Shown: one piece after another, positions 44,856 to 54,041 of the stretch
Numbering within the stretch: position 1 is the first letter of the stretch
How the letters are laid out: each line of letters starts with the position of its first letter
Assembly: GCF_002386445.1 (NCBI RefSeq)
Contig: NZ_DGIR01000022.1
Span: 62,001 to 126,000, forward strand
Origin: Pseudomonas sp. UBA4617
Lineage (GTDB): Bacteria > Pseudomonadota > Gammaproteobacteria > Pseudomonadales > Pseudomonadaceae
DNA length: 64,000 nucleotides
Direction of reading: 5' to 3'
Position numbers and translations under genes: made by a program
The notes under the pieces: model-generated
The model's database searches: none
Told to the model about the DNA's origin: nothing
What the model saw: the letters and a program-made list of their open reading frames with translations, nothing else

Positions 44856-45467
44856 TCATCGCCCAAGCGGCAGCGCCACGCCGATCAGGGCGAACAGGCT
44901 GCCACAGCAGCGATTGAAGCCTTTGCCGCCCTTGGCCAGCCAGGGGCGGATGCGAAACGCCAGGCGGGCCAACAGGTATTCGACCAGGCACTCGACACTG
45001 GCAAAGGTCGCGGCCATGACCACGAACTGCGACAACAGCCCACGCTGCGGATCGATGAATTGCGGCAGGAACGCACCATAGAACAACAGCACCTTGGGGT
45101 TGGCCATGGCCGACAACAGGCCCTGGCGGAACAGGCTGGCATTACCCATCCGGGCGCTTTGCCCGGTCAACTCAAGGTGCAGGCCCGGGCTGCGCCACAG
45201 CTGGATTCCCAGCCAGACCAGGTAGGCTCCCCCCACCCACTTGAGCACGTTCAGTACCGAGGCCGAGGCCTGCAGCAACGCGCTGAGGCCGAACATGGCC
45301 AGGGCGATCAGGGCGCTGAAGCCGAACACCCCGCCGATGATGGTGAACAACGTCCGCCGTGCGCCGTACATGGCGCCGTGGCTCAGGGCCAGCAGGCTGT
45401 TGGGGCCTGGGGTGAGCGACAGGCCGATGCTGGCCAGCAGGTAGATCAGCCAGGTGTCCAGTGCCAT
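44856..45467 (-). CDS. LysE/RhtB family amino acid exporter
   Basis: 203 aa with six spans and the N-terminal SIGLSLTPGPNSLLALSHGA motif of the RhtB group, which exports homoserine, threonine or related amino acids. I start at ATG 45465-45467 (MALDTW), the family length; the longer frame adds 13 residues. Confidence 0.88.
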   Translation of the reverse strand: MALDTWLIYLLASIGLSLTPGPNSLLALSHGAMYGARRTLFTIIGGVFGFSALIALAMFGLSALLQASASVLNVLKWVGGAYLVWLGIQLWRSPGLHLELTGQSARMGNASLFRQGLLSAMANPKVLLFYGAFLPQFIDPQRGLLSQFVVMAATFASVECLVEYLLARLAFRIRPWLAKGGKGFNRCCGSLFALIGVALPLGR

Positions 45468-45548
45468 GGCGGGGTATGCCTCGTTGAGGGCGACGTAAGT
45501 GAGCAACTGTACAGCATCGACGGTAGCCGCATCACCTGTGAACCTGGT

Positions 45549-46400
45549 TCATTGCGGGGCGCCGAACACCCCCGTCCAGTAGATGCCCGCATCGCTTTTA
45601 GGATCCACCGCATAGGCAGCCCCCAGTTCACGGAACTCCGGATTCATCAGCGTGGCGCAATGCCCCGGGCTGTCCAGCCAGCCATCGACTACCTTGTGCG
45701 CGGTATCACGCCCTGCGGCGATGTTCTCGCCAATCTGCCGGTACAGGTAGCCGGCCAGTTCGGCCCGGTCACCGGGGGTACGGCCATCCTTGTCGATGTG
45801 GTCGAAGAAGTTCTGGTTGGCCATGGCCCGGGTGTGGTTGGCGGCGACGCCGGCCAATACCCCGCTCCAGCTCAGCGCGGGGGCGGCGGCAAACGGCTGG
45901 CCACCGCACTGGCGCGGCACCTTGCGCGCGGCATTGATTTCCTGAAGCACTTTCTGTCCTTCGGCCTGCCAGTCGCCCAGGCGGCCACTGAGCAGCGGCC
46001 TGGCCAGCACGATGCGCCACTCGCGGCTTTCCTGGCTGACGCCGATATCGACGAACTGCGGGTCAAGCACCACCTGGCAGAAACTTTCTTCGATGGCATG
46101 CATCGCGGCGCGCGCATCACGCGGCCCGGACAGGCTGATGGCTTGCACGTTGACCATGGGGTAGGCGGCGCGAGTCATGGCCTGCTGCAGGTCGCGGGTA
46201 CCTTCTGGCGACAACGCCAGGCGGGTATCGCTGTTGAGCGGCGGCAGCTCCAGCGACGCTTCGCCACCACAAGGCTGGGCCTTGCTGCGGTAGGTATTGA
46301 TCGAATCGATCAGTTGCGCCTCTTCGCCGGTGGCAGCCAGTGCACTGGTCGAGACGACCAGGGCCAGCGACAAGGCGGCAACGGATGACAGGACGCGCAT
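45549..46400 (-). CDS. Secreted CAP/SCP-domain protein, probable tandem domains
   Basis: 283 aa with a Sec signal (LSSVAALSLALVVSTSALA, cleaved about residue 22). The C-terminal half (about 148-283) is a CAP domain: LAGVAANHTRAMANQNFFDH, GENIAAGRD and WLDSPGHCATLMNPEFRELG, with both cavity histidines. The N-terminal half repeats the layout (INTYRSKAQPCGG against INAARKVPRQCGG; VLDPQFVDIGV against LMNPEFRELGA) but without the histidines, so it looks like a degenerate first copy. Likely periplasmic or secreted; function of bacterial CAP proteins is unsettled. Confidence 0.82.
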   Translation of the reverse strand: MRVLSSVAALSLALVVSTSALAATGEEAQLIDSINTYRSKAQPCGGEASLELPPLNSDTRLALSPEGTRDLQQAMTRAAYPMVNVQAISLSGPRDARAAMHAIEESFCQVVLDPQFVDIGVSQESREWRIVLARPLLSGRLGDWQAEGQKVLQEINAARKVPRQCGGQPFAAAPALSWSGVLAGVAANHTRAMANQNFFDHIDKDGRTPGDRAELAGYLYRQIGENIAAGRDTAHKVVDGWLDSPGHCATLMNPEFRELGAAYAVDPKSDAGIYWTGVFGAPQ

Positions 46401-46455
46401 GTGGATCTCCCTATGACTGGCAGCGTCGTGGTTTGCGCTGCTCATCCTACACAAG

Positions 46456-46475
46456 CCCGGGGCTTTTGGCCCGGG
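46456..46475 (-). terminator. GC hairpin, weak terminator candidate
   Basis: CCCGGG at 46456-46461 and 46470-46475 around an 8-nt loop, in the 194-bp gap after the cell-wall hydrolase gene. No T-run in the minus-strand direction. Confidence 0.3.
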
Positions 46476-46594
46476 ATCGTGCAAAGCAATGAAAACGCCG
46501 GCACTCGTCGCTGGCGGCAAAAGATGGAGTAGACCTGCCAGCGCCGAAAAAGTGCGATCAGGCGCCTCATTGCCGTGACTGACCTGGGCGAGGT

Positions 46595-47206
46595 TCAGCG
46601 GGCCAGCGCCTGGTTTGGCTTATAGAAGAGAAAATGCCGTGTCTTGGCCGTCCTGCGATAGACCTTGGCCCAGTCCGGGTGCACGTTGCGATCATGAAAA
46701 TACAGCGCGCCACCGGTGGTGTCTTTCAGTTGCTGGTTGAGCGCCTTGCGCGCGATCTCCTTGGCGATGCCGTAGCGCTGCGGCTCCTCCACCTGGTCGG
46801 GTCGCCCGTCGCACCACCAGGAGAACTGGCAGGCCTTGCTTTCGACACCCTGCTTGACCACGCCGCAGATGGTGTCCGGGAAGCCCTCGCGGCCCAGGCG
46901 ATTGAGCACCACACTGGCCACGGCGGCCATGTCTTCGGCGTCGGCACCCTTGGCTTCCCAGTAGACGGTGCGGGCCAGGCAGGTGAGGCTGTCATCCAGC
47001 GGCGCCTGGCCGGCCGGGTCCACGGCCTGCGCCTCACCTGGGGTGAGGATTTCGGCCTTCCTGGGAGGTGGGGCGTCATCCACCACTTTTTCTTCGAGTA
47101 CTTCGGCCTTGTCCTCGGCGACGGCGGCCTTGGCCGCATCGGCCGCCTGCAAGGGGCCCGCGAGCAACGCCGAGGCCAGGCCGATCACTATCCAAGCAAG
47201 GCGCAT
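46595..47206 (-). CDS. Cell wall hydrolase (SleB/Hydrolase_2 family)
   Basis: 203 aa. Signal peptide (MRLAWIVIGLASALLAGPLQAA), then an acidic Ala/Glu/Pro linker (about 25-60), and a Hydrolase_2 domain: CLARTVYWEAKGADAEDMAAVASVV with the catalytic Glu, then CQFSWWCDG and GALYFHDRNV. Members are lytic transglycosylase-like peptidoglycan hydrolases, periplasmic in Gram-negatives. ATG 47206 is chosen since GGGAG sits seven bases before it; the GTG two codons earlier abuts that site. Confidence 0.87.
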   Translation of the reverse strand: MRLAWIVIGLASALLAGPLQAADAAKAAVAEDKAEVLEEKVVDDAPPPRKAEILTPGEAQAVDPAGQAPLDDSLTCLARTVYWEAKGADAEDMAAVASVVLNRLGREGFPDTICGVVKQGVESKACQFSWWCDGRPDQVEEPQRYGIAKEIARKALNQQLKDTTGGALYFHDRNVHPDWAKVYRRTAKTRHFLFYKPNQALAR

Positions 47207-47240
47207 GGGCACGCTCCCGATCTGTGGGCTGGTTCACAGT

Positions 47241-48158
47241 CTAGTCAAGCGTAAGCATGAGTACCAAGGGCAAGGTCGCGGCGGCGGCCACGGTCTGCAA
47301 GGCGATGATGGCCGCCATCAGCGGTGCGTTACCGCCCATCTGTCGGGCCATTACATAGGACGAGGAAGCCGTGGGCAGCGCCTGGAACAGCACCGCCACC
47401 GTCGCCGCCTGACCACCCAGGCCGAGCAGCCGGCACAAGCCCCAGGTGGTCAGTGGCATGACCAGGAACTTGAACGCCGCTGCGGCCATCAGCGGGCGTA
47501 CCTGCCGGCCAAGGCTGGCGCCGCCCAGGGCGGCCCCGACGCACAGCAGGCCCAGCGGCAGGGCGGCCTGGCCCAGGGCCTTGATCGTAGGTTCGAGACC
47601 GGCCGGCAGGCCGAGCCCGCTGGCACGCAGCAGCAAGCCGCCAGCGCAACCGATGATCAAGGGGTTGGCGAAGATCGCCCGTAGCACCGTGGCAGGTGAG
47701 CTATGGCGGGCACTGAAACGGGCGAACACCAGCACGCAAAGCAGGTTGACCAAGGGTACGATGGCGGCGTTGGCTACTGCAGCCAGGGCGATGCCGGCGC
47801 TGCCGTAGATGCCGGCTGCCAGGGTGGCCCCGATGTAGTTGTTGAAGCGGATGCCGCCCTGGAACACCGAGGTGAAATCGGCACCATCGTGGTTCATTGC
47901 GCCCTGGTACAGCACCAGCAGAAGCGCCCCGGCCAGGGTCGAGAGCATCAGCACGGCGACCATGCCCAGCACCGGCACGCCGTCGAGGTTGGCGCTGGCC
48001 AGGCCGTGCAGAAACAACGATGGCAACAGCACGTAGTAACTCAGGCGTTCGGCGCCAGGCCAGAAGCTTTCGGCGAGGAAGCCGCGCAAGCGCAGGAAGG
48101 AGCCCAGGGCAATCAGCAGGATGATCGGTAGCAGGGTGGTCAGCAGCAAGTGGAGCAT
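47241..48158 (-). CDS. AEC family transporter
   Basis: Auxin-efflux-carrier-type membrane protein, 305 aa, with ten spans and an N-terminal LLPIILLIALGSFLRLRGFL block. Bacterial AEC members move malonate, malate or other small carboxylates. It lies 138 bp downstream of a LysR gene on the same strand, a common pairing. Confidence 0.87.
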   Translation of the reverse strand: MLHLLLTTLLPIILLIALGSFLRLRGFLAESFWPGAERLSYYVLLPSLFLHGLASANLDGVPVLGMVAVLMLSTLAGALLLVLYQGAMNHDGADFTSVFQGGIRFNNYIGATLAAGIYGSAGIALAAVANAAIVPLVNLLCVLVFARFSARHSSPATVLRAIFANPLIIGCAGGLLLRASGLGLPAGLEPTIKALGQAALPLGLLCVGAALGGASLGRQVRPLMAAAAFKFLVMPLTTWGLCRLLGLGGQAATVAVLFQALPTASSSYVMARQMGGNAPLMAAIIALQTVAAAATLPLVLMLTLD

Positions 48159-48296
48159 GGTCAGTGTTCCATGGACGGGTACCAGGCACAGACTACGGGT
48201 CGCGACCGATCTGTAAAAACGTTGTTTTCTTCATTGACCGTTGAGAAAAACTGCATGTTGGCCGGCAAGCAGGCTTACGCAGCAGCGGCCGCGATC

Positions 48297-49160
48297 TCAA
48301 GCTTCAAGCGCGGTCTTCAGCACTGCACTCAGATGGCGCCGCTGGCTTTTCTCATGCTCCAGCAACACCACCCGCCGTATCAGTTGCGGTTCGCCAAACG
48401 GCAAGCAAGTGGCCGGTGGCAACCGGGCAAGGTCCTCGTCAGCCATGGGAATGATGGCTACGCCCAGGCCCATGACGGCCATGCGTGCCAAGGCTTCCTG
48501 GCTGTCGAGCTCCATCTGTTCGCTCACTTGCAGATGCTGGCGGCGCAGTTCCTGTTCGATCTGTCGCCCGGCCCAGGCCCGCTTGTCGAAACGCAGGAAC
48601 GGCTGGCTGGCCAGCAACTGCGCCACGCTGCGCCCGGCCAGCTCGGGGCTGGCGATGGCCCAGAAGCGGTCTTCGAACAGCGCTGTGAATTCCAGGCTCT
48701 GCGGGTAGGGACTGACCGGTTCGGTGGTGATCGCTGCATCGAGTTCGCCATCTTCCACGCGTCGCGCCAGTTCTGCCGACATGCCGGAGGCGACGCTGAT
48801 GTGCAACTGCAGGTGGTGTGCCTTCAGCCACACCAGCGCCTTGGGCAAGCGCCGCGCCAGTACCGTATGGATCGCCCCCAGGCGCAGGCGGCCGCGCAGG
48901 CTCGGTCCGCTGGCCAGGGCGTCGGCCAGTTCGTCATAGGCAGCCAGGATGGTCTCGGCACGGGCAACCGCCAACTGGCCGGCCTCGGTCAATGCCACTT
49001 GCCGGCGGCTGCGGTCGAACAGTGTCACGTGCAGTTCGTCTTCGAGGGTCTTGATGTGCAGGCTCACCGCCGAGGGGGTGAGGCTGAGCAGGTCGGCGGC
49101 ACGGGCGAAAGTGCCGTGGCGGGCAATGGTCACCAAGGTGCGCAGGGCTTTGAGGGACAT
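48297..49160 (-). CDS. LysR-family transcriptional regulator
   Basis: 287 aa: helix-turn-helix TFARAADLLSLTPSAVSLHIKTLEDEL (about 17-43), effector domain from about residue 88 (GRLRLGAIHTVL). Start at ATG 49158-49160 directly at MSLKALRTLV; the 55-residue longer frame reads into intergenic DNA. Upstream of the AEC transporter on the same strand, so it probably controls it. Confidence 0.88.
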   Translation of the reverse strand: MSLKALRTLVTIARHGTFARAADLLSLTPSAVSLHIKTLEDELHVTLFDRSRRQVALTEAGQLAVARAETILAAYDELADALASGPSLRGRLRLGAIHTVLARRLPKALVWLKAHHLQLHISVASGMSAELARRVEDGELDAAITTEPVSPYPQSLEFTALFEDRFWAIASPELAGRSVAQLLASQPFLRFDKRAWAGRQIEQELRRQHLQVSEQMELDSQEALARMAVMGLGVAIIPMADEDLARLPPATCLPFGEPQLIRRVVLLEHEKSQRRHLSAVLKTALEA

Positions 49161-49230
49161 GCAGGTGGGTCCGGGCTGAACGGTCAGTGCTGCATTGTCA
49201 GGCCCGGCCCTGTAGCCGGCAAGCCGCTGC

Positions 49231-50247
49231 TCAGAGGCTAGCCTCGACCTTGCTAGCGACATCCGCAGGCAGCCAGGCTTTCCACACTTCGCGGTTGTCG
49301 CGCAGGAAGGCGAGGGCGGCATCACGGGGTGGGGTGCGCTTTTCGCTCATCTCGGCCAGCGCCTGGTTCAACCGATCGATGGGCAACTCGACCTGCTCGA
49401 ACACCTTCACCAGCTCCGGGTAGTGTTGATGGAAGGCCTTGGACACCCCGATCGACAACTTCGCCGGCAGCGAACGGCTGCCTTTCGGGTTGGGGTTGCC
49501 GGCATCGGTGAGGGTGGCCCAGGCCTGGGCATCGAACGGCGGTTCTTCCAGGCGTATGAGCTTGTAGCGGCCCATCAACGGGGTCGGGTTCCAGTAATAG
49601 AACAGCACGGCTTGACCACGGCGGATAGCCGAGCCGATCTCGGCATCCATCGCGGCGCCCGAGCCCGTGCGAAAGTTGCTGTACAGCGTATCCAGGCCAT
49701 AGGCCTTGAGTTTCTGGGTGTTGACGGTTTCCGAGGTCCAGCCGCTGGGGCTGTTCAGAAAACGCCCTTTTCCGGGCGATTCGGGGTCACGAAAAACCTG
49801 CGGGTAGCGCTTGAGGTCCTCGACACTGCGAAGATCGGGTGCCATGGGCTTCAGGTTGCGGGAAGCGTCGCCTTCGACCACATAAGCCGGCACCCACCAG
49901 CCTTCTTCGGCGTTTTTCACCGTATCGCCCAAGGCATACACTTCACCCGCCTGCTCGGCCTTGACCCAGGCGGGGCTGCGCCCGGCCCACTCCTCGGCTA
50001 TCACCTGCAGGTCGTTACGGGCCAGCGCCACCTCCATGCTGACCGTGCTGCCGGGCAGGGTGTCGGTGGGGTAGCCATAGCCACGCTCCACGATCAGCCG
50101 CAGGATTTCGGTGGTCAAGGCACCGCTTTCCCAGCCTATGGCGCCAAAGTGGATGGGCTCGCTGCGTTCAGCCGAGGCGGCGCTGTCGGTGCTGGCCAGG
50201 CCTACGGTGAGCAGCAGGCCGGCCAACAGTGTGGGGATCTTCTTCAT
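49231..50247 (-). CDS. ProX/OpuAC-like betaine-type substrate-binding protein
   Basis: 338 aa, signal peptide cleaved near AASA-ERSE. Family marks: IHFGAIGWESGALTTEILRLIVER, LARNDLQVIAEEWAGRSPAW and a Trp/Tyr-rich pocket (EEGWWVPAY; AVLFYYWNPTPLMGRY). OpuAC proteins bind glycine betaine, choline or proline betaine in the periplasm. No permease or ATPase is near, so it is an orphan receptor; it either serves a distant ABC system or the chemoreceptor gene immediately upstream. Confidence 0.85.
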   Translation of the reverse strand: MKKIPTLLAGLLLTVGLASTDSAASAERSEPIHFGAIGWESGALTTEILRLIVERGYGYPTDTLPGSTVSMEVALARNDLQVIAEEWAGRSPAWVKAEQAGEVYALGDTVKNAEEGWWVPAYVVEGDASRNLKPMAPDLRSVEDLKRYPQVFRDPESPGKGRFLNSPSGWTSETVNTQKLKAYGLDTLYSNFRTGSGAAMDAEIGSAIRRGQAVLFYYWNPTPLMGRYKLIRLEEPPFDAQAWATLTDAGNPNPKGSRSLPAKLSIGVSKAFHQHYPELVKVFEQVELPIDRLNQALAEMSEKRTPPRDAALAFLRDNREVWKAWLPADVASKVEASL

Positions 50248-50356
50248 CCAGGCCCTCGTCGGTTGCCGTTGAGTGGTGCGGCAAGTGTAGACGACCCGCC
50301 CGGTTGCCCGGCGACCACGAGGTTGCAGGGCCGGCGGAGGCCCGCCCTGCCTGCGG

Positions 50357-52501
50357 TCATACGCGGAACTGGTCCATCAAGGCCTGTTGCTGGTTGGCCA
50401 GGCTGTTCAGCGACTGACTGACCCGCGCCGATTCGTTGGCCTGGCCCGACAGCGACTCGGTGACGTCGCGGATGGTCGCCACGTTGCTGTTGATTTCTTC
50501 GGCCACGGCGCTCTGTTCCTCGGCGGCCGAGGCGATCTGCAGGTTCATGTCGGTAATCACCGTCACCGCCTGGCCGATGCGTTGCAGCGCAGTGACCGCC
50601 TGGCCAACCTGCTCGACACCACCCTGGGCCTGGCGGTGGCTGTTGTCCATCGCCCCGACCACTTCACGGGTACCGTTCTGCAGCGCCTCGATCACCTGGC
50701 GGGTCTCTTCCACCGACTCCTGGGTACGCTGGGCCAGGTTGCGCACTTCGTCGGCCACCACGGCAAAACCACGTCCTGCCTCACCGGCGCGGGCGGCCTC
50801 GATGGCGGCGTTGAGTGCCAGCAGGTTGGTCTGTTCGGCGATCGAGCGGATCACCTCCAGCACCGAACCGATCTTCTCGCTGTTCTGCGCCAGGCCCTCG
50901 ACCTCGGCCATGGCTTCGCTCATGTTGGCAGCCAGCGCATCGATGCTGGTGGTCGTACGCTCGATCACCGCCAGGCCTTCGCGGGTCGCCTGGTCGGCGT
51001 CACGTGCGGCCTGGGCGGCCTGTGCGGCGCTGCGGGCGACATCCTGGGCGGTGGCACTCATCTCGTGCGAGGCGGTGGCCACCTGGTCGACCTGGCGGTA
51101 CTGCTGCTCCATGCCGGCGCTGGTCTGCGTGGCAATGGCCGAAGACTGGTCGGCGGTGCCACGGGCAGCCTGCACCGAGCGCTTGACCTCGGCGATGGTC
51201 GGTTGCAGCTTGTCGAGGAAGCGGTTGAACCAGCCGGCCAGTTCGCCCAGCTCATCATGCTTCTGATAGGTCAGGCGGCGGGTCAGGTCGCCTTCGCCAC
51301 TGGCGATGTCCTTGAGCATGGCCGCCACGCCGAGGATCGGCCGGGTCACGCCGCGGGCCATCAGCCACACCAGTAACAGGCCGGCAACTGCCGCGGCCAG
51401 GCCAAGGCCCAGCTCCAGCAGGGTGCCGCTGGTGTTCAGCGCGTCCAGTTCCTGCTTCAGCGCCTCGGCCGGCCCGGTCAGGGCATCTTCCGGCACGTCC
51501 AGCAATACGCCCCATGGCTGGGCATCCGGGATCGGACGGAACGCTGCCAGCACTTTGAGGCGCTGCTGGTCGTGCAAGGTGGTCAACTTACCATCGGCCA
51601 GCGTGCGCACCAGTTCGGCGCCCTTGGCCGTATCGACCTGGTCGAAGCGCTGGGCCAGCTTGCTGGCGTCGGCGCTGTAGCCGGCCAGCAGGCCGACCGG
51701 GCTGAGGATGCCGACCGTGGTCCGGCCTTCGTAAAGGCTGCGGCTGGCCTCTTGGCTCAGGGCCTGCAGACTGTTGAGGTTGATGTCCACGGACAGGGTG
51801 GCGATCACCTTGCCGTCTACCCGCAGCGGGAAGACGATGCTGGTCATCAGTACCTGTTGGCCATCGATGTCATAGAAGTACGGTTCCACCACGCAGACCT
51901 TGCCGGATGTACGCGGGCAGACCCACCAGGTGTTGGCTGGCTGGCCGCTGGGGCCGATCTCGGTGTTGGCCATGTCGCTTTCCGGCAGGGCCATGGAAGT
52001 CAGCTGGCCGACCCGCGGCTGCGACCAGTACAGGGCGAAGCGCCCGGTTGCGTTGCTACCCAGGTCCGCCTTGCCGGCGAACAGGCTGTCCTTGTTGTCC
52101 AGCGCATTGGGTTCGAATACCAGCGACAGGCCCAGCAGGTCAGGGTTGGCCTGCAAGGCGGCGCGCACCTGGCGGGTCATGTCCTCGCGCAGGTCGAAGG
52201 CATCGAGAAAACGCTTTTCGGCCTGCTCACGCAGGAACAGCACCTGGCGGGCGAAGCCGGCACCGTACTGGTAGGCGTCCATGAACTGGCGGCGGATGTT
52301 CAGTGCCTGCACTTCGCCCTGCGATTCGATGCGCGACTGCGCCGACTCGGTGAGCATCTGCATGCTGCTGGCCTTGACCAGGTCCGAGCTGTGGTCCATG
52401 CGGTACAGCGACAGGCCGACGAGCAGGGTGACGATGCCGGCCAGGCAGAGACCGGCGAGCAGGGTAATCTTCCACTGGATGGAAAGTTGTCGCAAAGGCA
52501 T
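50357..52501 (-). CDS. Methyl-accepting chemotaxis protein with dCache-like sensor
   Basis: 714 aa: span at about 12-33, a large periplasmic ligand domain (about 34-355, dCache type, LLGLSLVFEPNAL and CPRTSGKVC), second span about 360-383, HAMP, then the signalling hairpin with EAARAGEAGRGFAVVADEVRNLAQRTQES at its tip. It ends NQQQALMDQFRV with no CheR-tethering pentapeptide. The sigma-28 promoter 39 bp upstream fits flagellar-class control. Ligand unknown; followed after 109 bp by the ProX-like protein. Confidence 0.93.
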   Translation of the reverse strand: MPLRQLSIQWKITLLAGLCLAGIVTLLVGLSLYRMDHSSDLVKASSMQMLTESAQSRIESQGEVQALNIRRQFMDAYQYGAGFARQVLFLREQAEKRFLDAFDLREDMTRQVRAALQANPDLLGLSLVFEPNALDNKDSLFAGKADLGSNATGRFALYWSQPRVGQLTSMALPESDMANTEIGPSGQPANTWWVCPRTSGKVCVVEPYFYDIDGQQVLMTSIVFPLRVDGKVIATLSVDINLNSLQALSQEASRSLYEGRTTVGILSPVGLLAGYSADASKLAQRFDQVDTAKGAELVRTLADGKLTTLHDQQRLKVLAAFRPIPDAQPWGVLLDVPEDALTGPAEALKQELDALNTSGTLLELGLGLAAAVAGLLLVWLMARGVTRPILGVAAMLKDIASGEGDLTRRLTYQKHDELGELAGWFNRFLDKLQPTIAEVKRSVQAARGTADQSSAIATQTSAGMEQQYRQVDQVATASHEMSATAQDVARSAAQAAQAARDADQATREGLAVIERTTTSIDALAANMSEAMAEVEGLAQNSEKIGSVLEVIRSIAEQTNLLALNAAIEAARAGEAGRGFAVVADEVRNLAQRTQESVEETRQVIEALQNGTREVVGAMDNSHRQAQGGVEQVGQAVTALQRIGQAVTVITDMNLQIASAAEEQSAVAEEINSNVATIRDVTESLSGQANESARVSQSLNSLANQQQALMDQFRV

Positions 52502-52539
52502 GGGATGGGTCCCTTGTAATAGGAGTGTGGCTGACGACT

Positions 52540-52566
52540 GTGTCGGCTGGCGCGGCTTTTTCTTTA
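52540..52566 (-). promoter_or_regulatory. Sigma-28 (FliA) promoter for the chemoreceptor gene
   Basis: On the minus strand TAAA (52566-52563), exactly 15 bases, then GCCGACAC (52547-52540), against the FliA consensus TAAA-N15-GCCGATAA. Only two positions differ. It points at the chemoreceptor start about 39 bp on. Confidence 0.8.
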
Positions 52567-52707
52567 TTCAAACGTTCAATTTAACCTTCCGGCCTGCCGG
52601 GTCTGCGCCAGGCATTGATGATTTGCCGTTACATGGCGCTTTTGACTTCTGTCGCCCAGTGCTTCAGAGTTCGCGCTTTTTTTCTGTCGCAATGAGGTAA
52701 AGCAACC

Positions 52708-54027
52708 ATGAATGCAGTGATCGCCGCGGTCGGCATCATGCTGATACTCAGCCTGTCCCGCGTGCACGTGGTCATCGCCCTGATCATTGGCGCCCTGGCC
52801 GGTGGGCTGGTGGGCGGCCTGGGCATCGAGGGTACGCTCAAGGCGTTCAATGGTGGCCTGGGCGGCGGCGCCACGGTGGCCCTGTCCTATGCATTGCTGG
52901 GCGCCTTTGCCGTGGCCATCGCCAAGTCCGGCCTGGCCCATGCCCTGGCCGACCGCGCCCTGGGCATGATCGAGCGCCAGGGCCATGCCAATGGCGGCAA
53001 GGTCAAATGGTTGCTGGTCGGCCTGATGCTGGCAGTGGCGGTGTCGTCGCAGAACATCCTGCCCATCCACATCGCCTTCATCCCGTTGCTGGTGCCACCG
53101 CTGCTCTATGTGCTGACCCGCCTGCGCATCGACCGCCGGCTGATCGCCTGCGTCATCACCTTCGGCCTGATTACCCCGTACATGTTTCTGCCGGTGGGCT
53201 TTGGCAACATCTTCCTCAACGAAATCCTGCTGGCCAACGTCGCCCGCGCGGGCGTCGATGTGAGCGGCGTCAATGTCACCCACGCCATGGCCATTCCGGC
53301 CGCCGGCATGCTCGCCGGGCTGTTGCTGGCCGTATTTGTCAGCTACCGCAGGAAGCGTGACTACGACCTGGCGCGCATCGGGCAGGTAGAGCAGGTGAGC
53401 GTGCAGTACAACCCGCTGACCCTGCTGGTGGCCGGGCTGGCCATTGCCGCGGCGTTCATCGTCCAGTTGTGGCTGGACTCGATGATCATCGGTGCCATGG
53501 TCGGTTTCCTGATCTTCTCGCTGTCGGGCATCGTGCGCTGGAAAGACACCGACGACCTGTTCACCGAGGGCATGAAGATGATGGCCATGATCGGTTTCAT
53601 CATGATCGCCGCCTCGGGCTTCGCCGATGTGATGAAAGCCACCGGCGAGGTGAAAAGCCTGGTGGAAACCTCGGCGCAGTGGATCAACCACAGCAAGGGT
53701 ATCGGTGCCTTGCTGATGCTGTTGGTAGGGCTGCTGGTAACCATGGGCATTGGCTCGTCCTTCTCCACTGTTCCGATCCTGGCGGCGATCTTCGTGCCAT
53801 TGTGCGTGCAACTGGGCTTCGACCCGTTGGCCACGGTGTGCATCGTGGGGACTGCAGGTGCCCTGGGCGACGCGGGTTCGCCTGCCTCGGACTCGACCCT
53901 GGGCCCGACCTCGGGGTTGAACGTGGATGGCCAGCATCACCACATCTGGGACACCGTGGTACCTACCTTCATCCACTACAACCTGCCGCTGCTGGCGTTC
54001 GGCTGGCTGGCAGCGATGACGCTGTAG
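52708..54027 (+). CDS. Na+/H+ antiporter family (NhaC/YuiF-like) transporter
   Basis: 439 aa with about 11 spans. The ion-transporter superfamily marks are SSQNILPIHIAFIPLLVPPL and, late, GDAGSPASDSTLGPTSGLN. COG2056-type proteins are annotated Na+/H+ antiporters, but some may carry amino acids, so substrate is open. Start supported by GAGG before the ATG. Converges on the FecR gene with only 14 bp between stops. Confidence 0.82.
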   Translation: MNAVIAAVGIMLILSLSRVHVVIALIIGALAGGLVGGLGIEGTLKAFNGGLGGGATVALSYALLGAFAVAIAKSGLAHALADRALGMIERQGHANGGKVKWLLVGLMLAVAVSSQNILPIHIAFIPLLVPPLLYVLTRLRIDRRLIACVITFGLITPYMFLPVGFGNIFLNEILLANVARAGVDVSGVNVTHAMAIPAAGMLAGLLLAVFVSYRRKRDYDLARIGQVEQVSVQYNPLTLLVAGLAIAAAFIVQLWLDSMIIGAMVGFLIFSLSGIVRWKDTDDLFTEGMKMMAMIGFIMIAASGFADVMKATGEVKSLVETSAQWINHSKGIGALLMLLVGLLVTMGIGSSFSTVPILAAIFVPLCVQLGFDPLATVCIVGTAGALGDAGSPASDSTLGPTSGLNVDGQHHHIWDTVVPTFIHYNLPLLAFGWLAAMTL

Positions 54028-54041
54028 GGCAGGGCGGGGCG

